DNA from: Saprospiraceae bacterium
GTDB lineage: Bacteria; Bacteroidota; Bacteroidia; Chitinophagales; Saprospiraceae
DNA: 32,398 nt
Direction of reading: 5' to 3'
Assembly: GCA_030728245.1 (NCBI GenBank)
Contig: JANQZX010000050.1
Location: 1-32,398, forward strand
Of the stretch, positions 16,070 to 25,436 are shown one piece after another. The stretch's first letter is position 1, and every line of letters begins with the position of its first letter. The notes below the pieces were generated by a model that did not search any database, was not told the origin of the DNA, and was given only the letters and a program-made list of their open reading frames with translations. The translations under genes and the position numbers were made by a program.

Positions 16070-18103
16070 TTATTCTCTTATTGAGATATTTATAATCTTA
16101 TCGCCTGGCGTTATTTGACTCGCAAGGCTTAACCCACTTTTTACTTCGCCGAACAAGGTATAATTACCATCTAAATGCGGCGTAGCAGAGTGGGTAATAA
16201 AAAACTGAGTTCCTTCTGTATGATTTCCTGCGGAAGCCATGCCGACACATCCAGGTCTGTCATAATAAATTTGAGGTAATTCTGAACGAATGGAATAGGA
16301 TAAACTACCATAACCATCGCCTCGGGGACAACCTCCCTGTGAGACAAAATTAGGAACTATTCGATGAAAATTCTTACCCTTAAAAAATCCGGATCTACTC
16401 AATGCTATGAAATTAGCTACCGTACCCGGGGCAATATCAGGAAATAAAACAAGAACAATGGTCCCCTTTTTAAGGGTAATAGTTGCCTCAACCTGTTGCG
16501 TTACATTAGCCAGAATACGCCAATTTATTGGATGATTGAATACGGGTTTTTCTATATTAGGTGCTGTAATTCCTTTCCAAAAGGCCTTGGTCATTTCAAT
16601 TTCCTGTTTTGTCTCTTGTTCTTCGGGTAGAACCAGCTTCAATAATGCCGAATCAAGGAAGGATGTTTCAGGCAAAATATTCCTAAAATTTCTATCTTCA
16701 TTCCTTAAAGCCCCTGCAATCACCGCGCTTACTCCCGCATCATTCATCAAAAAAGCATTTTTTAGCATAATAGCTAAATCCTTTTCAACGTACTTTCTGT
16801 TTTTCTTAAACTGCTTATCAAAATTCGCTGCTGAACATAAAGAGGCTAAGGATTCTGCAGCGGCTGTTTTAACTACAAAATTTTTAGCCTCCCACATTTG
16901 TTGATTTATATACCGATAGTTCCAGCCATGTTCCCCCAATGCTTTCAAATAAGCTGCTTTAGCCTCCGCGCTTTCAGCTTTAATATACTGATTTTTGATC
17001 TCAGCATTTAATTTATATTTTTCCTTAGATACAGAATCCCGCTGATATAAATGCCTGTTTGCAGCTGCATAAAGCAAAGCACGAACGGGCCAGAAAATTA
17101 ATGAATCTGCCGTAAGGTTCCAATATGTTTTTGCTTCTTTAGCCACACCATTTTCCAAAAAGAAAGACCCTGCTTCTCTACTTAGGCTCTGATCTTTTGC
17201 CTTCAAACTTTTATAAGCAACGACTCTGGAAAATTCATAATTTTTGCCCTTAAGCGCACGCAATATGTTGATTTTTACCCGACTATCATTTTCAAGATTA
17301 AACCCACCTATCAAAGCATTTTCAGCGTCGATTCTATTAATTCTCCCCAAAATAGTTGCCAGAACCATTCTAATTTCAGCACTTTTTTCTCTTTGAAATT
17401 GGGGAATCAGGTCGTTCTTAAAAGTATCCAATACCAGATTCCTGGTTCTCGCTAAATAGTGGGCACTCATCAATCTTACTTCCTGGGGATATTGATTATT
17501 GATAGTCATTGATACCATACGCTTTGTACCTTCGTCAGAGTGCATAGACCTCATACCGAAGCGATACAAACCTAAAACCTGCCCCATGAGAAGCGCTGTA
17601 TCGCCAGGAAGGTAAGTCGATATTGAACTTAAATAATTCATGATCCTTTCGGAACCACATTTTCCTAATGCCTCTAAAATAATACCGTTTAATTTAAGTA
17701 TTTCTCCTTCGTTCGAAGATGGATCGAAAGCATCTACCAGGCAACTTTCAGCGGCATTATCTCCAATCTGACCCAAAGAATAAGCAGCAGCAAACCTTAC
17801 TTCCATGACCGTATCTTTCAATAAAGGACAAAGAAATTCAATGGCTTTAATGTCTTTTATGGAGGAAAATGCTTTGGCAGCCTGGACCCGCCAAGTGGGA
17901 TCACCATCTCTAAGATAAGGGATAAGACTGTCGGTCAATAGTTTATCTTGAAAATGGTAGATTTTTTTAAATGTTGAATTAGTCCATAGTTTCGACTGCG
18001 GCCGAACGCGTAAAATTACTTCTTCCGGCATTTCAGGAATGCAGGAAGCCAAAATGAGCAAAGAAACGATAAAGAAACTTAGCCTTATTTTCAAATCAAC
18101 CAT
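16070..18103 (-). CDS. HEAT-repeat lipoprotein with C-terminal cyclophilin (peptidyl-prolyl isomerase) domain
   Basis: 677 residues. Lipoprotein signal with lipobox LLILASC (Cys21). Residues about 45-520 are a helical solenoid with HEAT-type repeats (for example WRVQAAKAFSSIKDIKAIEFL and VRFAAAYSLGQIGDNAAESCL). Residues about 535-677 are a cyclophilin domain: FHRI (Arg581), NF (Phe586), Gln589 in VSQGG, GMASAG and TQFFIT are the active-site residues of CypA-like isomerases; the CypA Trp121 and His126 positions are not kept. It should be a periplasm-facing folding factor on a membrane anchor, with the solenoid binding clients. Placed between the PBP1A gene (30-bp gap) and gcvT (9 bp). Confidence 0.88.
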   Translation of the reverse strand: MVDLKIRLSFFIVSLLILASCIPEMPEEVILRVRPQSKLWTNSTFKKIYHFQDKLLTDSLIPYLRDGDPTWRVQAAKAFSSIKDIKAIEFLCPLLKDTVMEVRFAAAYSLGQIGDNAAESCLVDAFDPSSNEGEILKLNGIILEALGKCGSERIMNYLSSISTYLPGDTALLMGQVLGLYRFGMRSMHSDEGTKRMVSMTINNQYPQEVRLMSAHYLARTRNLVLDTFKNDLIPQFQREKSAEIRMVLATILGRINRIDAENALIGGFNLENDSRVKINILRALKGKNYEFSRVVAYKSLKAKDQSLSREAGSFFLENGVAKEAKTYWNLTADSLIFWPVRALLYAAANRHLYQRDSVSKEKYKLNAEIKNQYIKAESAEAKAAYLKALGEHGWNYRYINQQMWEAKNFVVKTAAAESLASLCSAANFDKQFKKNRKYVEKDLAIMLKNAFLMNDAGVSAVIAGALRNEDRNFRNILPETSFLDSALLKLVLPEEQETKQEIEMTKAFWKGITAPNIEKPVFNHPINWRILANVTQQVEATITLKKGTIVLVLFPDIAPGTVANFIALSRSGFFKGKNFHRIVPNFVSQGGCPRGDGYGSLSYSIRSELPQIYYDRPGCVGMASAGNHTEGTQFFITHSATPHLDGNYTLFGEVKSGLSLASQITPGDKIINISIRE

Positions 18104-18133
18104 ATTTTTAAAAATTAACCATCAAATTATTAT

Positions 18134-20701
18134 TTAAAATTCTTCCTCAACGAACTCATTTTCTACTGTGGAAGAATTCACTCTATTGGCGTTGTTAACT
18201 ATATTACAATCCATTTCGATACTAAATTCACCTGAAGGTTTTAAGAATCGAAGGCTGGGATCGTAATCTATATTTTTCATCTCTTCCAGTTTTTTCATAA
18301 AAGAAACAAAAAAAGGCTTTGCCATTCTGGCCCCCTGTCCGTTAGTCGAAGTTCTGAAATGCACCCATTTATCCTCCGCTCCCACCCAGGTACCTATGAC
18401 CAATCCTGGGGTTATACCCATAAACCATCCATCTACAAAATCATTGGTAGTACCTGTTTTACCCCCTGCCTCACTTTTGAGTCCCCCCATTCCACCAGCA
18501 TATTTCAACATTTCAACCATCACATAATTAGGATCCGATGGAATGGCACGTTTTTCCTCCGGATAACCTTCATAAATAAGCTTACCATTTTTATCTTCAA
18601 TTCTTAATATATGTAATGGTCTGTTGAACACCCCATTGTTAGCAAAAGTAGTATAGGCACCCGTCATTTCCATCACACTTAAATCGGCCGCACCCAAACA
18701 AATGGAAGGTGATTTCGGTACCCTCAATTCCCCCGTTCCATTTCTTCTGCTCGATGAATCTATGCCCATATTATGAATCAAACCTCTTACTGGTTCAACA
18801 TTTCCAATCGTTTTCATTAAAAAGGTAGAAACGGTATTCGTCGATTTTTTCAAACCTTCTTTCAGCGTTAACATTTCACCCGTATATTTATTATCAAAAT
18901 TATTGGGTGTCCAGTCTTCTATCAATCCGAACTGACCTTCAGCTGCTGCAATAGTTGTGGCCACATCCTGCACCTGAAAACAAGGAGAAAGACCTTGAGC
19001 AGCTATAGCCGTAGCGTAAACAAATGGTTTAAATGATGATCCAACTTGCCTGTTTATATCGACATGATCGTACTGAAAATACTTATGATTGATTCCTCCT
19101 ACCCAAAACTTAACATGGCCTGTTCTGGGATCTACGCCTAAAATACCCGTTTGTAAAAATTGACGATGGTATTTTATAGAGTCCAAAGGCGACATAATCG
19201 TATCCTTTTCCCAACGATCCTTTTCAGAAATCTGAGGGATATTTCTCTTTTCATAAGTAAACACACGCATACTAACGGGTGTGTTAAAATGCTGTTTAAC
19301 CTGTTCTTGCATAAGATTCCATTGTCTCCGCAAAGTATTAAACAATGGATCCCGAAGAATACTTAAATAAGTATTTACATCCTCCTTCCTACTTAATCCA
19401 GCATTCACCCGTTTTAATAAGGTTCCCGGCTGTTTTACCTCTTCCATTAAAAAATCGATCAAAATATCATTTTCAGGAAACCTTACATCATATTTTTTAC
19501 TTATTTGCGGGAGAATATCCCCGAGATATTTATCTCTAATGATTTGATAAGATTCCGTTTCTCTCATCAAACGAATTAATGTTTTTTGACGTGTGGCCAC
19601 CGAAATCTCTAGTTTTGAATTTGATTTATAGGTCCACGGATCTGTTTTTCCCCATTCCCGCTGAAAGTTCTTTTGAACTAATGCCATGTGTTCAATCATA
19701 GACTCCTCAGCCAATTTCTGCATATCAGCGTCTATGGTAGTATATATTTTTAGGCCATCTTTATAAATATCATAAGGCTGGTTTCCAGATTTAAAATGCT
19801 CGCTTTTAGAAAGAATTTCTTTTACCTGCTTTGCCAGTTCCATGCGATAATAGGTAGCAATACCATCAATATGAGTTCTTGGTTTGAAGTTAATTCCTAA
19901 GTCCTGCGTTCGATATTTTTCATATTCTTCCTCCGTTAAAAAGCCCCTTTTTGTCATCTGTTTTAGGACAACTTCTCTTCGTTTAATCACTCTTTCCGGT
20001 CTTCTCAAAGGATTATATAAACTTGGATTCTGGAGCATTCCGACCAGCGTAGCTGCTTCAGGAACGGTTAATTCTTCTTGTGACTTTCCAAAATAAATTT
20101 CAGATGCCGCTTTAATACCGTAAGCACCATTTATAAAGCTAAATTTATTTAGATACAGGGCTATAATTTCTTCTTTAGTGAAATTTCGTTCTAATCTTAC
20201 GGCAATAATCCATTCTTTTAATTTTTGAACTATACGTTCAACCTTATTGGTAGAAGGATTTTTCGTAAAAAGTTGTTTTGCCAATTGTTGTGTAAGAGTA
20301 CTTGCCCCACCTGAACTCTCTTGTCTGAGAACTATTGTTTTAATCATTACTCTGCCTAAAGCTTCGAAATCAATGCCATTATGCATATAAAAGCGTTCAT
20401 CTTCTGTAGCCAACAGGGCATTTACTAAATGAGGGGGAAGAGCCGAAAAAGTAACAGGCACTCTATTTTCCACATAAAAATTACCCAGAGAAGTACCATT
20501 GGTTGAAAAAATTTGAGAAGCTAATTCGTTGTTTGGATTCTCTAATTCCTTAACTGATGGTAACTCGCTGAAAGACAACAATATAAATATTAAAAAGGCC
20601 ATTCCAAAACCAATGAAAAGGAAACGCCAGGTAAGTGTTGTCCAAAAGGTAATCGTTTCAGAAGGACTGTCTTTTAGTAAATAGGCAAAAAGCTTACGCA
20701 T
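18134..20701 (-). CDS. Class A penicillin-binding protein 1A
   Basis: 855 residues. One membrane anchor (about 26-46). Glycosyltransferase family 51 domain with catalytic Glu100 in TEDERFY and GGASTLTQQLAKQ (131-143). Transpeptidase domain with SSFK (Ser555, Lys558), STN in LKKSTNTVS and KTGTT about residue 745. It polymerises and crosslinks peptidoglycan outside the inner membrane. About 150 residues between the two domains (roughly 345-505) are a helical, charged insert, making the protein somewhat longer than usual. It lies 45 bp after aroB and 30 bp before the HEAT-cyclophilin gene, all on one strand. A weak TATATTTA box lies at 20726-20719, so it may also have its own promoter. Confidence 0.95.
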   Translation of the reverse strand: MRKLFAYLLKDSPSETITFWTTLTWRFLFIGFGMAFLIFILLSFSELPSVKELENPNNELASQIFSTNGTSLGNFYVENRVPVTFSALPPHLVNALLATEDERFYMHNGIDFEALGRVMIKTIVLRQESSGGASTLTQQLAKQLFTKNPSTNKVERIVQKLKEWIIAVRLERNFTKEEIIALYLNKFSFINGAYGIKAASEIYFGKSQEELTVPEAATLVGMLQNPSLYNPLRRPERVIKRREVVLKQMTKRGFLTEEEYEKYRTQDLGINFKPRTHIDGIATYYRMELAKQVKEILSKSEHFKSGNQPYDIYKDGLKIYTTIDADMQKLAEESMIEHMALVQKNFQREWGKTDPWTYKSNSKLEISVATRQKTLIRLMRETESYQIIRDKYLGDILPQISKKYDVRFPENDILIDFLMEEVKQPGTLLKRVNAGLSRKEDVNTYLSILRDPLFNTLRRQWNLMQEQVKQHFNTPVSMRVFTYEKRNIPQISEKDRWEKDTIMSPLDSIKYHRQFLQTGILGVDPRTGHVKFWVGGINHKYFQYDHVDINRQVGSSFKPFVYATAIAAQGLSPCFQVQDVATTIAAAEGQFGLIEDWTPNNFDNKYTGEMLTLKEGLKKSTNTVSTFLMKTIGNVEPVRGLIHNMGIDSSSRRNGTGELRVPKSPSICLGAADLSVMEMTGAYTTFANNGVFNRPLHILRIEDKNGKLIYEGYPEEKRAIPSDPNYVMVEMLKYAGGMGGLKSEAGGKTGTTNDFVDGWFMGITPGLVIGTWVGAEDKWVHFRTSTNGQGARMAKPFFVSFMKKLEEMKNIDYDPSLRFLKPSGEFSIEMDCNIVNNANRVNSSTVENEFVEEEF

Positions 20702-20746
20702 AGAAGTAATTTTCTCCGTAAATATAGTAAATAGTTAGTCCTTCCC

Positions 20747-21814
20747 TTACTGCAACAAATTATGATTAAAAATTTCCAATGCTTTTTTCACAAATGGTAC
20801 ATCGCGAACGAAGTCAACATGAACCTTTCCGATGGGTCCAATCACTGCAAAATGTATTTCATCGGATTCATTTTTCTTGTCATTTTTCATGAGCAAAATA
20901 AAATCATCTATTAATTCCTCCCTTATAGGTTGCAAATTAAACGTTCTTTTTAGAAAAATAAGGATAGAAATAAATTCTTCTTCGGACAAAAAGCCCTTAT
21001 GAAAAGACAACCATGACTCGATAGCCATGCCAATGGCTATTGCTTCACCATGCAATAAAGAATTTTCTTTATGAAGCATAACTCCCTCAATACCATGTCC
21101 TATGGTATGACCAAAATTCAATGCTTTTCGAAGGCCCTTTTCATAAGGGTCTTCGACTACAATTTTTTGTTTAACCTTCAGTGAATCTATAATAATAGGT
21201 GTCCAGTTTTTCTCTGTATGAATATTAATACTACTAATTTGTCTCCAAAGAATTTCATCTGAAATAAGGGCATGTTTAATAATTTCTGCAAAACCGCTTC
21301 TAAGCTCCCTTTTTGGTAAGGTATCAAGAAAAAAAGGATCTACAAAAACAGCTTTTGGATCTTTAAACACACCAATACTATTTTTAACCCCGTTAAAATC
21401 AATCCCCAATTTCCCCCCGATAGAAGCATCCACCATAGAAAGCAAGGTAGTAGGAATTTGAATAAAGTCAATACCTCTTTTATAAGTTGAGGCGCAAAAT
21501 CCACCCATGTCACCTACTACACCACCCCCAAGATTTATCATCAAATCATTTCTGTTAACGCCAAATTCCAACAGTTTCCCCCATATAAACTGACAAGTAT
21601 TCAAGTCTTTGTGCACTTCCCCCGCAGGAATAGAAATTTCCAGGATATCTGCGGGGAGCAGAGGCCTTATCCTGTCTAAACAAAATGTATGCGTATGCTC
21701 ATCTGTTAAAACGACCACTTTTCTATGGGAATAATTCGACAAAAAACCAGATAGTGATTCCGTACAATTTCCTACAAATACGTCATAATTTGCTAAGGCT
21801 AATATTTCAGTCAT
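20747..21814 (-). CDS. aroB: 3-dehydroquinate synthase
   Basis: 355 residues from the ATG at 21814, chosen because an upstream in-frame ATG (21880) would add 22 residues unlike the family and overlap the previous gene. Seen: the NAD-binding GGGVVGD (96-102), IPTTLLSMVDASIGGKLGID, EIIKHA (zinc ligand Glu177) and LNFGHTIGHGIE with two zinc-binding His. The enzyme converts DAHP to 3-dehydroquinate in the shikimate pathway. It is followed by the PBP1A gene and preceded by the SAM-hydrolase-like gene after 28 bp. aroA lies 2.4 kb away on the other strand, so the shikimate genes are near each other but not in one operon. Confidence 0.95.
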   Translation of the reverse strand: MTEILALANYDVFVGNCTESLSGFLSNYSHRKVVVLTDEHTHTFCLDRIRPLLPADILEISIPAGEVHKDLNTCQFIWGKLLEFGVNRNDLMINLGGGVVGDMGGFCASTYKRGIDFIQIPTTLLSMVDASIGGKLGIDFNGVKNSIGVFKDPKAVFVDPFFLDTLPKRELRSGFAEIIKHALISDEILWRQISSINIHTEKNWTPIIIDSLKVKQKIVVEDPYEKGLRKALNFGHTIGHGIEGVMLHKENSLLHGEAIAIGMAIESWLSFHKGFLSEEEFISILIFLKRTFNLQPIREELIDDFILLMKNDKKNESDEIHFAVIGPIGKVHVDFVRDVPFVKKALEIFNHNLLQ

Positions 21815-21842
21815 TCCTTTGTTTTTTAAATGTTTAATACAA

Positions 21843-22625
21843 TTAGTTTTTTTCCTCAAATTCAATGTGAATAATTTCACCTGGATTCAACCCAAATAAA
21901 GTAGATGCCTTTCCCATATTAATGGCAATCTCAAGCAAATTAGCCGAATTAAAAAGACAAAGAATTTCACCTAGCGGAGCATCTGAATAATTTCTATAGA
22001 TTTCAGTAAGAGGCAGATGACTTCTCATTTTTATTTTAAATGGTCGAGAATTGCAAATGGACTCAAATAAATCTTTAGATATATTGGTTATCACATTATC
22101 AAATGAATCAATGTATAAAACTGAGCCTCTAATCCTATTCCCAGCAGAAATGGGTTGAAACTTATACCTCTTTATTACCTCTTTTGTCAACTTAAAATCA
22201 TTAATTTCAGACAGTACCTTTTTCATACTCAACTGATACATAATATTTCTCAATAAAGTTGGAAGTATGAAAAAAGGATCCCCGAAAACGGGTAGTGTGT
22301 AAACAATGTCTTGTTCGTCTGTAAAAATTAAACTACTCAAACCATTATTTTGCATAACAAAAATATGCCCCTCCCTTTCCATAATCAGCCAATCTAAATG
22401 GGCTTCAGGTAAATCGTTTACCACAATAATGTGAATGGTTCCAACGGGAAAGGCCCGCCAGCTTTGGGCTACAATAAAAGCGGCCTGGATAATATCAAAA
22501 CTATTTATCTCATGCGATATATCAATAATCACTGGTTTAGGCTCTGCATGTAAAAGAGCCCCTTTAATCAGAGAAATAATATGATTATTTTTCCCTAAAT
22601 CAGATGTGATGGTTACTATGGCCAT
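21843..22625 (-). CDS. SAM hydroxide adenosyltransferase/hydrolase family protein (DUF62), catalytic residues not conserved
   Basis: 260 residues. The N-terminal domain has the family frame TSDLGKNNHI, VIIDISHEI and FPVGTIHIIVV, and the C-terminal beta-barrel has GSVLYIDSFDNVITNI, the family's GRVIYIDRFGNLITNI. Characterised members (PH0463, fluorinase relatives) split SAM to adenosine and methionine with an Asp-Arg-His triad. At these sites this protein reads VNDLPEAHL instead of VDPGVGxxR and VFGDPFF instead of FHGRDIF, so all three residues seem lost. It may bind a nucleotide without this chemistry. Divergent from phoH, and the first gene of the long minus-strand run with aroB. Confidence 0.85.
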   Translation of the reverse strand: MAIVTITSDLGKNNHIISLIKGALLHAEPKPVIIDISHEINSFDIIQAAFIVAQSWRAFPVGTIHIIVVNDLPEAHLDWLIMEREGHIFVMQNNGLSSLIFTDEQDIVYTLPVFGDPFFILPTLLRNIMYQLSMKKVLSEINDFKLTKEVIKRYKFQPISAGNRIRGSVLYIDSFDNVITNISKDLFESICNSRPFKIKMRSHLPLTEIYRNYSDAPLGEILCLFNSANLLEIAINMGKASTLFGLNPGEIIHIEFEEKN

Positions 22626-22705
22626 TATTATTTAGTACTTTTTTTCAAATCTCTTTGCTTCATTCATTGCAAAAGTTGTAATTTAGCCTAAAAATAATAC
22701 AATCT

Positions 22706-23782
22706 TTGAAAGAAAATTCGCCCCACTCTCAAAGTGAGATAATACTTACTTTCGAGAACACTGATCCCGTTCAATTATTTGGTGAAAATAATGTCCGTTT
22801 CAATCTACTAAAAGAAGCTTTTCCTGAGGTTTCCTTAACTTCCCGTGGAAATATCTTCAAGATTGTTGGTGAAAAAAAAATCGCCCAAAGAGTAAAAGAC
22901 AAAGTTGAATGGATGGTGAGATTATTAAAAGAACATCTCGAACTGACTAATCAAATGGTCGAGGATTTATTGCAAGATAAAAATCCTTTTGAGCACAAAT
23001 TATCAGCTGTAGATGATAATAAAACCATTTTACACAGCAGAGAAGGCAAACCTATCAGGGCAAAAACTAAAAATCAGCGTCTTTTAGTAGAGAGCTCAGA
23101 AAAAAATGACATCGTTTTTGCTATTGGTCCCGCCGGTACCGGTAAAACTTATACGGCAGTTGCGTTAGCTGTCAGGGCACTGAAAAACAAGACAGTAAAA
23201 AAAATTATTCTTACTCGACCTGCTGTGGAAGCCGGTGAGAACTTAGGTTTCCTGCCCGGTGACCTAAAAGAGAAAGTAGATCCATATCTTCGCCCCCTGT
23301 ACGATGCATTGGATGACATGATACCAGCAGAAAAATTACAGCAGTTTATGACCACCCGGGTCATTGAGATTGCCCCTCTGGCATTCATGCGCGGACGTAC
23401 CCTGGATAATGCTTTTATCATACTCGATGAGGCGCAAAACTGCACAACCATGCAGATTAAAATGTTCCTTACCAGATTGGGACCTTCCGCAAAATGTATT
23501 ATTACCGGCGATTTAACCCAAATAGATCTTCCATTTCACACTAAATCCGGACTTAAAAAAGCCATAGAAATATTGGATCACCTTGATGGTATTGGTACCG
23601 TTAACTTAAATGCCGACGACGTTGTTCGTCATAGATTAGTTCGCGAAATCATTATTGCCTACGAAAAATTAGATGAAGAAAACAGGATAAGAAGGTTAGC
23701 TGCTGACGAGAGGAAGCTCGCTCCTCCACCTCAGGAAATTGATGCCGCCATTGTAAACAATGAAGAAAAATCTGATCAATGA
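22706..23782 (+). CDS. PhoH family ATPase
   Basis: 358 residues from a TTG start at 22706. An in-frame stop at 22679-22681 and the lack of any ATG or GTG before residue 70 leave TTG as the best choice, and the N-terminus then has the usual [14 protein letters not shown]. The ATPase core has Walker A GPAGTGKT (141-148), [18 protein letters not shown], and Walker [11 protein letters not shown]. Residues 45-100 form the KH-like N-terminal part. PhoH (YbeZ) proteins are nucleoside triphosphatases with a proposed RNA role, often beside ybeY, which is not here. The stop overlaps the start of the OsmC gene as ATGA (23779-23782). Confidence 0.93.
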   Translation: MKENSPHSQSEIILTFENTDPVQLFGENNVRFNLLKEAFPEVSLTSRGNIFKIVGEKKIAQRVKDKVEWMVRLLKEHLELTNQMVEDLLQDKNPFEHKLSAVDDNKTILHSREGKPIRAKTKNQRLLVESSEKNDIVFAIGPAGTGKTYTAVALAVRALKNKTVKKIILTRPAVEAGENLGFLPGDLKEKVDPYLRPLYDALDDMIPAEKLQQFMTTRVIEIAPLAFMRGRTLDNAFIILDEAQNCTTMQIKMFLTRLGPSAKCIITGDLTQIDLPFHTKSGLKKAIEILDHLDGIGTVNLNADDVVRHRLVREIIIAYEKLDEENRIRRLAADERKLAPPPQEIDAAIVNNEEKSDQ

Positions 23783-24198
23783 CTTCTAACATAATATATC
23801 ATGGTGAACTGAGAAATACGCTCACTCACCTTGCCTCCGGCCAATCCTTTATAACCGATGCCCCATTGGATAACAGGGGGAAAGGTCAGGCCTTTTCTCC
23901 AACAGATTTAACCGCCACATCTTTGGGTGCTTGCATTCTTACTGTCATGGGCATAAAAGCAGAAGATATGGCGGTTGATATAGCCAATACCAAGGTAGAT
24001 ATTCTTAAAATAATGGCGTCGGAACCCCGAAGAATTGCCGGAATAAAAGTCGTCATCACCTTTCCCCCAGGTATCTTTGAAGATAAAACAAAAAAAATAT
24101 TGGAACATACCGCTTTGACCTGCCCGGTAGCTAAAAGCTTACACCCCGATATTGTGCAGGATATTCAATTTATTTGGTCTGATAGCTCATCAATATGA
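23779..24198 (+). CDS. OsmC/Ohr family peroxiredoxin-like protein
   Basis: 139 residues, normal length. The two redox cysteines of the family are present: Cys52 in [12 protein letters not shown] and Cys115 in [29 protein letters not shown] is the conserved lead into the active site, and [10 protein letters not shown] matches OsmC. These dimeric enzymes reduce organic hydroperoxides using lipoyl or thiol partners. The gene is translationally coupled by 4-bp overlaps to phoH upstream and aroA downstream. Whether it is Ohr or OsmC proper is not decided by these motifs. Confidence 0.92.
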   Translation: MTSNIIYHGELRNTLTHLASGQSFITDAPLDNRGKGQAFSPTDLTATSLGACILTVMGIKAEDMAVDIANTKVDILKIMASEPRRIAGIKVVITFPPGIFEDKTKKILEHTALTCPVAKSLHPDIVQDIQFIWSDSSSI

Positions 24199-25436
24199 AT
24201 TATAAGTTACACTTTTCTTCAAATATCCTTAAAGGCGAAGTAACGCTGGCAGGTTCAAAAAGTATTAGCAATAGAGTACTTATTATACAGGCTTTATGCA
24301 ATACAGATTTTAAAATCGATGCATTAGCCAATGCAAATGATACAGAGTTACTGGCGAATTTGCTGAAAAGTAACGATGAGGTGCTGGATGCTGGTCCAGC
24401 GGGTACAACCTTTAGATTCCTGACGGCGTATCTTGCGTTATCCGGCGGGAATAGAATATTAACAGGGTCCGAAAGAATGAAACAAAGACCTATTAAGGTC
24501 CTTGTTGACGCCTGTCGGAAATTGGGGGCAACTATCTCTTATTTAGAAAACGAAGGTTTTCCACCCCTGAAAATTAATTCAGGGACGATGTCCGGTGATA
24601 AACTTCTAGCCATTCCCGCAAATACCAGTAGCCAATATATTTCCGCTCTTTTGTTAATTGCTCCTATTCTTCCGGGTGGACTTTCTTTAGAGCTGACTGG
24701 TAAAATTGTTTCCCGACCCTATATTGAAATGACGTTGGGTCTCATGCAATATTTTGGCGTTTCTCATACCTGGGATAATCAGGTCATTATTATCTCTGAA
24801 CAGCCTTATCAGGCTAAACCTTTTATAGTGGAGGCTGATTGGTCGGCCGCCTCTTATTATTATTCACTCGCCGCACTGAGTGAACAAGCTGATATTTCCT
24901 TGAATGGTTTATTTGAAAATAGTCTTCAAGGTGATTCCGCTCTCGTAAATATCTTTGAATCATTCGGCGTAAAAACTCATTTTACAGCGCGTGGTATTCG
25001 ACTTATAAAAGAAAAAGCTCTTATCCCCGATACCTTCCATTATGATTTTATTTTATGCCCGGACTTAGCGCAAACACTGGCAGTCGTATGCGCAGCTTTG
25101 GGTACAAAAGGATATTTTAGCGGGCTTGAAACACTAAGAATTAAGGAAACTGATCGAATTCAGGCGCTGGAAAATGAAATTAGTAAAGGTGGTTGTCATA
25201 TTTCCCTTTTTTCAACTGATTCTACCACCGGTAAGGAGGTTTTTGAGGTTTACGGCAAATTTGAATCTTCAGATACACCAGTTTTCAAAACCTATGAAGA
25301 CCACAGAATGGCTATGGCTTTTGCCCCGTTGGCTCTTTTGATGCCTATTGAAATTGAAGAACCCATGGTAGTCATTAAATCATATCCTGATTTTTGGACC
25401 GATTTCCAACAGTTAGGGCTTACAATTAATGATTAA
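24195..25436 (+). CDS. aroA: 3-phosphoshikimate 1-carboxyvinyltransferase (EPSP synthase)
   Basis: 413 residues, slightly shorter than the E. coli enzyme (427). N-terminal LAGSKSISNRVLI carries the conserved Lys22 and Arg27 of the substrate site; DAGPAGTTFRFLTAYLAL, GSERMKQRPIKVL, RIKETDRI (about residue 311) and YEDHRMAMAFAPLAL follow in the family order. The enzyme joins shikimate-3-phosphate and PEP in the sixth shikimate step. PAGTTFRF resembles the class seen in Bacteroidota rather than the class I GNAGTAMR motif, a point relevant to glyphosate sensitivity. The ATG overlaps the OsmC stop by 4 bp. No clear terminator follows. Confidence 0.95.
   Translation: MNYKLHFSSNILKGEVTLAGSKSISNRVLIIQALCNTDFKIDALANANDTELLANLLKSNDEVLDAGPAGTTFRFLTAYLALSGGNRILTGSERMKQRPIKVLVDACRKLGATISYLENEGFPPLKINSGTMSGDKLLAIPANTSSQYISALLLIAPILPGGLSLELTGKIVSRPYIEMTLGLMQYFGVSHTWDNQVIIISEQPYQAKPFIVEADWSAASYYYSLAALSEQADISLNGLFENSLQGDSALVNIFESFGVKTHFTARGIRLIKEKALIPDTFHYDFILCPDLAQTLAVVCAALGTKGYFSGLETLRIKETDRIQALENEISKGGCHISLFSTDSTTGKEVFEVYGKFESSDTPVFKTYEDHRMAMAFAPLALLMPIEIEEPMVVIKSYPDFWTDFQQLGLTIND

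Noticed and set aside
16536-16904. 122-codon open frame on the plus strand inside the HEAT-cyclophilin gene
   Set aside because: It is antisense to a clearly coding region, has no recognisable motif and no promoter-like element.
22700-22708. CAATCTTTG just before and over the phoH TTG start as a promoter
   Set aside because: It matches TAnnTTTG only in the TTTG half and would put the transcription start after the only usable start codon.
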